NCBI GenBank assembly: GCA_037127255.1
Contig: JBANSL010000002.1
Span: 37,963,392 to 38,027,391 of the forward strand
Origin: Persicaria tinctoria
Taxonomy: Eukaryota; Streptophyta; Magnoliopsida; Caryophyllales; Polygonaceae
DNA length: 64,000 bases
Direction: 5' to 3'
How positions within the stretch are numbered: the first letter of the stretch is position 1; the number at the start of each line of letters is the position of its first letter. Positions 11,046 through 21,653 of the stretch are shown here, in pieces. Position numbers and translations under genes: made by a program. The notes under the pieces are model-generated. The model saw nothing but the letters and a program-made list of their open reading frames with translations, had not been told where the DNA came from and made no database searches.

Positions 11046-12189
11046 ATATCATATGAAACCAACGAAATAAGTTTGTTTGTAATGTAATAATCACTTAAAA
11101 TTACTTAAAAACCAGCAAGGATTTGCAAGGAACTCTAGTGCAGAAACTCTAGTACAGCAACATCAACAAGTTTTCTTAAAAATCAGCAAGTTCTCTTAAA
11201 AACCAACGACATTAGTTTGTTTGAATGTTGGTTTCATTTGACATGCTGTTAGGATTGTCTCTTATAAGAAGGGAGTAAGAGCTCATTCCAATAAACTACC
11301 ATAAGAACTTACCACTCAAATTGTAATAACAATTGTAGAGACAAATTCATGAGTTACTGTATATTGTTTATTTTTGAAACCATTCATCCAGAAATTTACA
11401 AAATCAGTAATACACTGTTATTTCAATTGTTGTTCTCTCACACTCAAATTTCAATTGCAAGCACAATCCCTAATCAAAGTTTAGTATGAATTTATAACTT
11501 CAATAATTTCTCAATCTCAAATTCTCAACCCTAATTCGAACCAACCCCAAATCGACAAACCCTAATCAATGTTTCAATTCCAAGCCCCAAATCAAAGTTC
11601 CAATTGCAAACACAAACCCTAAATCGAACTAGCCCCCAATTCCAAGCCCCGGTTCGAACTTACCTGGCTGACCCTCTCCTCTAAGTGCTCCTCCGGTCGG
11701 GCTCTCGTTCTCCCCCGGTGGCCTCAGGCTCCCTTCGCCGGCGGTCGTGCCTAGCAAACAGACGACCTCTCTCTTCGTCGATCGTTTCTCCAGTGGCCTC
11801 GGGCTACTTTCTTCGTTTATTTGGAAGACAACCTCTGAGAGAAATAAACTAACGGTGCTGTTAGATTTAACATGTCAGGGGCACGACACGAAATTCTTAT
11901 AAAAAACAAGGGTACCATGCGAATTTGTCGAATATTTTGTACACCACGTGAAATAAGCCATACCACAGGGGTACCAGACGAAATTTCCGTTAATTAATTT
12001 TAAACCATCATATATTCCCGCTTTCCAATTAAAATGCCCACGTGCTCACTTGTTTTTATTTTTTTTCTAAATTATTTTCTTGGAATTTTCATTTATTAAA
12101 AAAATATAAAAATATATATTTTTAATTGTAATTTAATTTTATCTACACATAGACGCCCACTTTGTATATATTTTGTGGAAAAAAAATTA

Positions 12190-13945
12190 ACAAGAAGTTA
12201 TGAATAAGTGGTTTATCAAGTTATCAAGAAGTGGTTCATCGAGCTATAAAGAAGTGGTTCATCAAGTTATCAAGAAGTGGTTCATCAAGCTATAAAAGAG
12301 TTATGAAGAAGTGGTTCATCAACTTATGAAGAAGTGGTTCATCAAGTTATCAAGAAATGGTTCATCAAGCTATAAATAAGTGGTTCATCAAGTTATGAAG
12401 AAGTGGTTCATTAAGCTATAAACAAGTTGTTCATGAGCCTATAAGAAGTGGTTTATCAAGTTATCAAGAAGTGGTTCATGAAGCTTTGAAAAAGTGGTAT
12501 GGGCCTATAAGAAGTGATTCATGGAGCTATAAGTAAGTGGTTCATGAAGCTATAAAGAAGTAGTTCGTGAAGCTATAAAGAAGTGGTTCATGAACATATA
12601 AAGAAGTGGTTAATGAACCTATAAAGAAGTGGTTCATGTGCCTATAAGGAAGTGGTCCATGGAGCTATAAGTAAGTGGTTCATGAAGTTATAAAGAAGCA
12701 GTTCGTGAATATATAAAGAAGTGGTTCATGAACATATAAAGAAGTGGTTCATGAAGTTATCTAGATGTGGTTCATGATCCTATAAAGAAGTGGTTAATGA
12801 AATAAATTGTATTGGTTCATTAAATTGTAAAATTTTCATTCTTCTTTTATTTTATTTTAATGTTTATTTTTTAATTCATTAATTATTTTTTTGTTTTTTT
12901 AAATAAAAGGGTTCATGAACCAATACTATATACTATTTAATTAATGAACTACTGGAATTTATTTCTTGAACCATTACTATTTAATAATTGTAAAATTTTT
13001 ATTCTTCTTTTATTTTCTTTTAATAATTATTTTTTAATTATTTTTTAATTAATTATTTATTTGTTTGTTTTTTAAATAAAATGGTTCATGAACCAATACT
13101 ATTTATTTGATGAACATCTACTCTTTATTTTATAAATCACATACTCTTTATTTCATGAACCACTATAATTTTTTTCATGAACCACTACTCTTTATTTCAT
13201 GAACCACTATTATTTAATAAATGTAAAAATTTCATTCTTATTTTTATTTTCTTTTAATATGTATTTTTAATTATTTATTTATTTGTTTTTAAAATGAAAT
13301 AGTTCATGAACTGTTACTATTTATTTGATGAACCACTACTTTTTATTTCATTAACCACTACTCTTTATTTCATGAACCACTACTATTTAATAACTGTAAA
13401 ATTTTCATTCTTCTTTTATTTTCTTTTAATATGTATTTTTTAATTATTTTTTTATTTGTTTTTAAAATAAAATGGTTCATGAATCACTACTCTTTATTTG
13501 ATGAACCACTACTCTTTATTTAATGAACCAATAAAGAAGTGGTTCATGAAGCTATAAAGAAGTGGTTCATGAATCTATAAGGAAGTGGTTCATGAAGCCA
13601 TGATTCATGAAGGTATCAACAAGTGGTTCATGAGATTATAAAGAAGTGGTTCATGAGCTATAAAGAAGTAGTGGTTCATGAACCTATAAAGAAGTGGTTC
13701 ATGAACCTATAAAGAAGTGGTTCATGATACTATAAAGAAGTGGTTCGTGAAGTTATAAAGAAGTGGTTCATTAACCTATAAGAAAATGGTTCAAGAAGCT
13801 ATAGAGAAGTGGTTCATAAACCTATAAAGATCTAGTTCATGAAGTTTTCATTCTTCTTTTATTTACTTTTAATGCTTAATTTTTAATTTTTTTTTTAAAA
13901 ATAACATGGTTTATGAACCAATGCTATTTCTTCGTGAACCACTTA
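12190..13945. repeat. Minisatellite with palindromic GTTCATGAAC core
   Basis: Units of about 21-23 bp, of the form AAGAAGTGGTTCATGAAGCTATA, run on the plus strand at 12195-12800 and 13515-13850. Between and after these blocks (12905-13515 and 13905-13945) the motif appears as ATGAACCACTACTCTTTATTT, the opposite orientation. It is separated there by repeated AT-rich segments beginning near 12830, 12979, 13219, 13393 and 13839. The shared core GTTCATGAAC is its own reverse complement. No coding potential is seen. Confidence 0.85.
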
Positions 13946-14133
13946 TATTTCTCTTTGCTGAATTACTTGGTTTAAAACCCTGAATCACTTGGTATTAATA
14001 AAGCATAGATTTTATATTTCTATTTGTAAAAAAAAAATCAATTTGTTAACAGGAAAGAGATGAACCACTAACATTTTTTTTTTTCAAAAAAAATTAAAAG
14101 AATTCAATTTGTAAACAGGGAACTAGGAGAGAT

Positions 14134-14568
14134 TCAAAGAGAGATTTCATCCACAAGCACGCCACCAGCAAACTCCATTTTGTTCCCCTCCTCCAAGCTC
14201 CCGTTGTCTTCAACAACGAGAAGCCTCGCCGGATCCACCTCGTGGAACCCCACTAATCGACCTCCCCATGGTGGTGATGGCGCTCGTCGTTGCTTCCCTC
14301 CTTCCAAATTGTCAACACTCTCATCAGATCTGATCTTCGTTGTCGGATCTCGGCCCATGGTGGTAGCGGAAGGTGATCGGAATGGTCGCTTAGAGTCCTT
14401 GGTGGTATCGTCGAGGTGAGAGATGAGGATCTGGAGAGCAGACTGAAAGATTCCACTGATTCTTCGTTCCAGAAAATGTTGTCTTCGCCGTCCCCGTCGT
14501 ACGCTGGTGGCGACCGCGAAATGGATCGGTTGCCAACTGTTGCCGTTGGCGAGTTGAAGGACCACCAT
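14134..14568 (-). CDS. Unrecognised GC-rich ORF, 144 residues
   Basis: The stretch 14134-14640 is much richer in GC than its surroundings and is open on several frames. The longest minus-strand ORF is basic in its N-terminal half (SVRRGRRRQHF) and glycine- and proline-rich later, with no domain I recognise. It may be an exon or leader of a gene, or a fragment carried by a transposon. The strand is uncertain because the opposite strand is also partly open. Confidence 0.25.
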   Translation of the reverse strand: MVVLQLANGNSWQPIHFAVATSVRRGRRRQHFLERRISGIFQSALQILISHLDDTTKDSKRPFRSPSATTMGRDPTTKIRSDESVDNLEGGKQRRAPSPPWGGRLVGFHEVDPARLLVVEDNGSLEEGNKMEFAGGVLVDEISL

Positions 14569-14639
14569 TTGCTTCCATGGGGGAGAGAGAGATCGGTCTC
14601 AGATCTGGAACAAAACGCGTGAGAGGGTTTTTTAATTTT

Positions 14640-15518
14640 ATTCTTCTTAATAAAATTTGACCAATAAAAATGTTTATTTCCTTCTCACTGGAAGAAATTC
14701 CTCTCACTTGAACCCTCCCCAAGGATCCTCTACACTATCACACAAAATTAATTAAGGTAAAAGGTTTATGGTAAAAAAAATATATTTATATAACTAGTGG
14801 TATTCCCGCGTCATGACGTGTTTGTGGGGAAAAATAAAATAAAAATAGGCTATAAAATATTAATTGATTACTCCGTGTGAGGAAGAAACAAATAACAATC
14901 TAAGAAAATGTTCAAAAATTTAAGATTTGCAAAGAATAATCATCTGTCAAACTAATTGGGTAGTAGTGGTAGTAATAAAAGGCAAGGCTCATTAAAAACA
15001 TAGGCAAAATACAAAGTTTTGGGTCGGAAGTTCAATCTTCCGGGTCGGAACGCAACGAAGCTAAAATTTTCATCAATGTCGTAGCCAAATTTTGGGTCGG
15101 TGTCCGAGTCATTTGGGAGGTCGGAAGGTGTGTCAAGTGGATTTTGATCAGGAAAATTCGATGATGATGGTTTTTTTTGTTAGTCCATACATATAATGAG
15201 CAATTATCTCTTCTTTTTCTTCAAGGACCTTTAAAAAAATGATATAAATCTTATATGGAAACAATAATACCATATATATACACGTGACAACTATATCTTC
15301 TAGAAACACATATCCACCCTTTGCAATTAGATTATAATATATCGAACCAAGATTAGTGCAGTTCTCACAAACTGAAAGACAAAGAGAAAGCAAAGAAAAT
15401 TAAGGTATGGTATGCCAATCTCAAGTAGATGAAAAGGAAAAAGAGATCGAAAACAAAGACGACTAAGGTATAACAATCTCGCGTAACAAACTGAAGACAC
15501 TTATACGTACCAGGGAAA
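14640..15518. other. AT-rich intergenic stretch, no gene seen
   Basis: No ORF with recognisable homology and no terminal repeats with target duplications were found by eye. Short ORFs here lack domain signatures. Confidence 0.5.
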
Positions 15519-15785
15519 TCACATACCCCGCAAATTGTAATCCAGCGCAGATTTGACATAAACATTAGCAATTGGAATCACATAAGCAAGCTCATCCATA
15601 TACACATCGACGTCTTGAGGAAACATGGTTCTGTCAACAGGAAATTTAAAGACATTGCTTTGACACTCCACCCAGGGCTGCATGGACAACTTTTCCACAG
15701 TCAAATGCTTGTAAGGAACATTGGCATAATACAGATAGTCACGACTTTTTCGGCCATGGAAATGGAGTCTTATACCTCTTAGGAG
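15519..15785 (-). pseudogene. Fragment of a plant putative methyltransferase (PMT)
   Basis: About 85 residues resemble the region just before the SAM-binding motif of plant PMT proteins, Golgi membrane methyltransferases of the QUASIMODO2 family. Visible signatures are SRDYLYYANVPYKHLTVEK, NVFKFPVDRTMFPQ and VYMDELAYVIPIA, followed by SALD where the family has ALDTGCG. Just after this the frame is lost: the reading becomes NLRGM and stop, while ICGV appears in another frame, so there is probably a small indel. The upstream part of the ORF to 15926 is not PMT-like and contains a short duplicated segment. The N-terminal anchor and the catalytic core are absent. Confidence 0.72.
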
Positions 15786-15926
15786 TTTGGTCCAACCCCT
15801 CGGCGTCGTAGGCAAACCCCGCACCAACGCACCGCACCCACCTTGAGATTTGCCCAACTCGGCCCTCAGCGTTGTAGGCAAACACCGCAGGCCTTCAACT
15901 GTTCTTCTTCTTCTAATCTTGTCCAA

Positions 15927-16939
15927 CTCTGGTTAGTTTTATTCCTCTACCTTTTAATTAGATTGTTTTTAAGTTTAATTCGTTGAGATGAAAATCATTA
16001 AAGTTTGTGGATTTGTGAATCAACTTCGGTAATTTTTTTTATTAAGGTTTGTGATTTTGCTAATAAATTGTGGATTTGAGTATCAATTTGGGGTAAATTT
16101 GTTGATTTGAGAATCAATTTATGGATTGGGAGTAGGGAGTTTTAAGTTGAATGTTATATATTGATAGAGTTTGAATTGATTTGAATGATTTGTTTGATTT
16201 GGGAAATAACATTAGTTATAATAACTTGTTTGGTTCCTAATTTTTGGCGAAGTTACCGGCGGTTCAAGATGCAAACATGTATTGTGTGCAATGTGGGTGT
16301 TCTGCTATCATATTTGTGCAAATCTGACTTTTCCTATACATTCAATATTAGGATTCAATTTCAATGAATTTGAGTGATAAAAAAATTCGAGTAAATGTTT
16401 ATATAAAAATTAATTTTCTATTATAAAATAATTCAATTTGTATAAATCTGACCCTAAGGCCACACAGTGGTACACACTTCCCCCGTGTACTTCATCCACT
16501 TTATTTTTCGCCAACTCAACATAAGAACACTTTTTTACCTTTTTATCAGTTACACCCACATCCGTGTACTCCACTTTCGAAACAATCTCCCATTTTTCAA
16601 TCATTTGCGTTTTATGTACTAACCCGATATTATAGATTAATATAATTGTTAAATTATTATTAATAATTATTTTGGGCATGCCATTACTAATATTTAAAAA
16701 AAATAATTAATTTTTTTTAATAATTATTGAAATTACATATTAAAGTAAAAAATTTAATTTAAAAATTTTGTAACTGATTTTTGTTTAAATTCTTCAAGCT
16801 ATTAAAATAAAACACCATACATAAAAAAAAAGAAAAATGCAGTATCAAATAGCGATAATTCAAATACAAAATTAAAAAGAGTACATATCAAAAGGAAACA
16901 CGCAATAACTACGAACAACTAAAAGTGAAGCACAAGGGT
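15927..16939. other. AT-rich stretch, probably includes the left flank of the PIF element
   Basis: No protein homology was recognised. A TAA followed by GGCCACACAGTGG at about 16455 could be the outer end of the PIF/Harbinger element, but I could not match it convincingly to a right end near 32630. Confidence 0.35.
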
Positions 16940-18270
16940 TCAAACACCATGTGTCGACGCTCCATATTTTTCCCATATATGCTCAATTAAATCGGACTTC
17001 AGCTGATGATGCGAACCCGAATCTCGAACTCGAGCCCGATTTGTTAAGAAGGCACTCATGGATGCCGGTATTCTTGAAGCGGGTGTCTCAGGCTCTTGAA
17101 GATGGTCAAATTCAATTGTATGAATGTGTAGGTGGTGAGTATCCCGTTCGTCTTCCACAACATGTTATGGAATATGATACATGCCATCATAATTTTTCCC
17201 AACAAACTCAAATCCCAAACAAGTGCTGGCTTACGAATAATAGCAAATCGTTGTTGTAAAACACCAAATGCACGCTCCACATCTTTACGAGTGGACTCTT
17301 GGACTTGGGAAAACAACTGATCCTTTGCACCAAATGGTTGTCGGATCGATAGGATGAATGCTCGCCATGGCGGGTAAATTCCATCAGCGAGGTAATATGA
17401 CATGTCATACTCATGTCCATTTATTACAAAATTCGCACTTGGGGCTCTCCCATGTAATACTTCATCAAATACAAGAGATCTATCAAGAACATTTATATAA
17501 TTGCACATATCTGGAATCCCAAAAAATGCATGCCAAATCCAAAGGTCGTATGACGCAACTGCTTCTAGCACCACGGTTGGTGGCTTGTCACCGCGTGCAT
17601 ATTGACCCTTCCATGCTGTGGGACAATTCTTCCAAGTCCAATGCATGCAATCGATACTCCCGATCATGCCAGGCCGTCCGCGTTGCTCCCCCACATGGAG
17701 TAGACGTTGCATGTCCACGTTGTTGGGATGTCTCAAGTACTCAGCTCTAAACAAGGAGATGATCCCGTCTACAAAGCTGGACAAACACATTCATGCAGTA
17801 GTTGCACCGATACAGACATAGTCATCAACCATATAAGTTGCAACTCCGCATGCAAGCATACGGATGGCCGCAATGCATTTTTGCAATGGGGATAGCCCTA
17901 GCTGCTCGGTAGTGTCCCGACGTTGCTGAAAGTAAGGATGTGCACCGGTTAGTGCATTGACAACACGCATGAACACGTGTCGCCTCATCCGAAAACGTCG
18001 TCGGAACATAACTTCCGGATACGTCGGTGTACCAGCGAAGTAGTCTTGGACTAATCTTGCATGCCCTCCTTCATGATCTCTATCAATGTTTACTCTACGC
18101 GGCCGTCGAGTTGAAGAAGAAATGGGGGGTGGGTTTTCTTCAGCTAAAAGCTGAACCACGAAGTCATCTAATGTATGATCGATAGAAAAATCGTCAAGAG
18201 ATGACTCATTTGAAGAGTTGGAAGACGAGGATTCAAACACACGAGTAAAGGACATTGGCTTCTTTGACAT
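16940..18270 (-). pseudogene. PIF/Harbinger (HARBI1-type) DDE transposase, disrupted
   Basis: The start is taken at MSKKPMSFTRVF (18270). A serine-rich, acidic N-terminus precedes the helix-turn-helix-like region (FRRRFRMRRHVFMRVVNAL, then LSPLQKCIAAIRMLACG). The DDE nuclease follows, with IGSIDCMHW near 17650 (first D), YYLADGIYPPW near 17380 (second D) and DVERAFGVLQQRF near 17280 (E). Two lesions are visible. An in-frame TGA at 17791-17793 falls after IGATTA. A frameshift near 17160 falls after IIFHNM, beyond which VEDERD-like C-terminal sequence ending in LKSDLIEHIWEKYG continues to 16940. With ORF1 the family catalyses cut-and-paste transposition; this copy is probably dead. Confidence 0.9.
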
Positions 18271-18600
18271 AATGAAAGGTTGTGTACCAAGATGGGAGAA
18301 AGAATGATAGATGTAAGAGATAATTATGTTGGTGTTTTGACATTGATTTAAATAGAGAAAAATGGTATATTTGAAAGGCATCAAAGCATATTTCAAAATC
18401 ATCTTGGCATATGCCAAAGGCATCAAGGCATCTTTGAATGATATATTTCAATGTTACAATATGTTGTCTCATTATAACCCTAATATTATGAAATACAACA
18501 ATTGACAAAAGTCAGCTTATACAGGTTGAAAAGACAAATATATTAATATTTCATTTCAGGACTCGGGGGATGTGCACAAGAAATTAAACAACGTAATTAA

Positions 18601-21600
18601 TGTAAACACCGAGAAATTTTAGAATATTCAATCATTAAAATAGTGATTTATAATCATCTCGATTTCTAAAATTGGGGAGGTTTGGAATTTCCGTCATTGA
18701 GCTATTGGTTTTATTCTAAATATTTCAAAACGAGTTTCGGCATTATTTAATTGAAAATTTAAAATATGTTATACTCTGCTTTTAATTATATACCAAAAAT
18801 TTAAAAATAAGGTTCGGATTTCATCTATTAAATTCGGATTTGGAAAATTGAGAAGTATTTTACACGCGTCGGGATAAAGTCGAGTAGCGGGATTTCAAAT
18901 TAATATTTTGAGTCAGGACCATCCATTCTTTATTTTCTTTTCTTTTTCTCTCTCTTCCACTCTCTCTCTCGTGCCAGCTACTGCCTGCTCTACTACTGCC
19001 CCAAATTGTCTTCTTCTTCATGCTAAACCAACATCTCCCAGACATTGCACTCAAGCACCCATAATCCTCGCCTCCTCTCCTTTGCCTTTTTCATTCATTC
19101 AAACAAGCAACAAAACCCCATCGGAGCCCTGTGTTTGAAGCCGGAATCGCCGCTAAACCACTACCATCGACGAACCGCATCTCCCTCCCCTGTTCCTTAT
19201 ATGTCGAGCGGCGCAAGTAGCCACTATAGTTGCCATCGACGTCGATTGAGAAACGATGTAGCATCCTCCCCGGACGCACAATCACTTCCCCTTCTCCTGT
19301 GTCCGTGAGCAGCAACAGCACCCGGAATTCCGAGCTCCGTTGTCCGCCATTCGGAGGAGCCGAGCACCCCCGTTCAATCCTTTTCTCGTTCTGGTGCACA
19401 ACAGTAACTGGGAGCCACCACACTCTCCCACCGACGGCCAAAAACGGATCCCAGGCACACCAAGAGCCACCCTGGAGCCATCGCCGAGCCACCTCCCTCC
19501 TTCTTCCTCTGTCTTCACTTGTGTGAGGTCGGTAAGCCTCATCTCTCCCTTCTTTCACTCGAACACACCATATAGTCGCACCTTTAAGCGATTGTATTCC
19601 TTCCTAGGACATCCCGGTGTCGATTCCGCGATCGACGAGCCCGAATCGAGTCTCCGACGAAGATTTCCGGCGAACCTTCGAGCCCTCGGTGAGACTTCTC
19701 TTCCTCATTCTCCCTTGCTCTTGTTCCGAACCTTTGTGTTGTTTGAAGTCGGTAGTGGGTCTATGAGTGTCGTGGGGTAGGTCGTAGATTCCGGCGAGGT
19801 CTCCTGCTCCTCTCTCCTTTTTCTTCCGATCGAGCAAGGAGCTGCTCCAGGTTGAAGACACTTTTCTTCTCTTCTGTGCGAGCGGGCCTATTTTGCTGGG
19901 TTGGGGCGGCTTGAACTTGGATCCGGATGCAAAGCGGGTTATCCCTTTTCTTTCTCTTTTGGTCTTGGCTCGGATCCGGGTCTTTTTGGGTTACTCATAT
20001 TGGGCTGGGGTGTTTTATTTAAAAGAGCTTGTTGCCCTTAATTATTTGTTATTTGAATTAGACTAATATTATTATTATCATATGCTAAAATTTGGGTTAA
20101 TTATTAATTCTGGGAAATATATTCTTTTTGGAATTTTATATCTTATAAATTTATTTTGGAAAGTGATCTATTGAGGATGATTTATCAAATAAATTATTTT
20201 ACTAAGTTATAAATGAGGATTGATAAAATGGATTGATTTGTTGGTGTTTATTTTAGTTAGATATTGATTGATTATTTACTCAAAAGTTTTTGAAATAAAA
20301 TGCCGGAATTAATTCTATAATAAGATTTTGAGAGATTGGTTTTAAGGTCTAAACGTTTAATGTCGGGATTCCTTGCTTTGGTTTGGTGATGTTAATTTTG
20401 GGAAGGAAGATTGAAAGTTATTGTTGGTATGATCATATCAATGAGTTGATTGGAAGAATGATTTTGGTTAATGTTGATCATATCGGAAAGGTTTTGAAAA
20501 ACGGTTTTTACTATCGATGGGTTTTAAGGATGATGAGAATTTGGGTTTCGTGTGTATGAATGTTGGTCCGGTAGCCTATGGAAATGGCTTGATGATAGGT
20601 GTGTATCGCTTTTGGATTGCTTTGGACTTGCTTTTGGGCCCTTGCTTGCGTTATCTTTTGCTGTTCGGCATTTCAGGTAAGTTCCCTAGGGGGCTTACTC
20701 AAGTTGGACATTCATGCCTGTTGTTGCATTTTATGTTAGGTGTTGCATATGCATAAAAGCATGTGATGTAGTATCCTATTTAGGTTACACTAATTGAATG
20801 AGCATCTGCTTACTTTATGCGTTTGAAACAGGACGACCATTGTCTGTGATAGTCCTAGAGTCTTTGCTAGAGTTATAGGACGACCTAGTCTCATCGGGTC
20901 TCGTCCTGAGTCAATCGAGTCATGAAACTTCCTTATATTATGAGATACATGCGGACTTTATTGTGGAGCGGGTTAGGCATGTGTGCCGCCCGATTATGAT
21001 GGAATGCATTCACGAGCTGGTCAGTCTCCGCCCTATCGGAAGGGGGTGGAGGTAGGAGAGGGATATGACACTTGGCATTGTCTTGGGCCCTTTACAATAT
21101 TTTTACACATTATTATAACTAGGAGCATGCTAGTGTGTTTGACTTTCATACTGCATTAGAGCATCTTTATTAGGTATAACACATACTATCTGGCCTCAGC
21201 GAGGACTGCCGGTCTCGCATGAGTGGCTCGATCTGACTCCTTTCCCCGTTCTTTTAAGGTATTTTCTGCAGATTTTGATTGCTCGATATCTATATGACGG
21301 GGTTCCTTTTTTTGGCGAATTGAAGAATCTGGCTAATATCCTAACTTAGTAAAAGGCTAATTACCCACTCATGATTTGGTTTTGACCGGCTCTGGAGTGG
21401 CACTTGTATCTTTACTTTGCTTCCGCTTTACTTCCGTTTGAAATGGATTCCGAGACATAGTCTTAGGACAGGTTAAGGGTACCCAACGGCCCTTCGAGAT
21501 TTTAGGATTTGAAATCCCTCTTTCTATAAATCTTAAAATGAATTCGAAACCTCGACCCGTACCTGAATTGCAAGATCCGAACAAGGGGTTTTATCCCTTG

Positions 21601-21637
21601 AAACGTAACCCGGAAATCATAATTCTGGGCCGTTACA
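18601..21637 (+). repeat. 5' LTR of the LARD-like element
   Basis: It is colinear with 27132-30186 throughout, with scattered substitutions of a few percent by eye. It lacks 61 bp that the 3' LTR has (27583-27643, including a TATAAAG) and has a 36 bp segment near 19585 that the other lacks. Overlapping GC-rich ORFs around 19090-19780 are not supported as genes. Confidence 0.93.
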
Positions 21638-21641
21638 AAGA

Positions 21642-21653
21642 TGGTATCAGAGC
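21642..21653 (+). promoter_or_regulatory. Primer binding site, initiator Met tRNA
   Basis: TGGTATCAGAGC lies four bases after the 5' LTR and is complementary to the 3' end of plant initiator methionine tRNA. It fixes the element's orientation as plus. Confidence 0.9.

Larger units (their letters stand above)
8326..11989. mobile_element. Long-TIR MULE without transposase, possible Pack-MULE
   Basis: The terminal inverted repeats begin CGGAAATTTC on the left and end GAAATTTCCG on the right. Flanking sequences TTAACTAAT (8317-8325) and TTAATTAAT (11990-11998) match at eight of nine bases, as expected for an older Mutator-like insertion. Similarity between the ends continues through GC-rich leaders (8500-8660 and 11650-11830). 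Each leader ends in a splice-donor-like CCAGGTATGTG or CCAGGTAAGTTC pointing inward, suggesting that the TIRs carry 5' UTR and promoter sequence. No MULE transposase motif is visible in the 3.66 kb body. It holds tRNA-like repeats and one possible captured exon. Confidence 0.78.

Noticed and set aside
12190..13945. CRISPR-like array
   Set aside because: Units are contiguous, degenerate and alternate in direction, with no unique spacers; this is a eukaryotic minisatellite.
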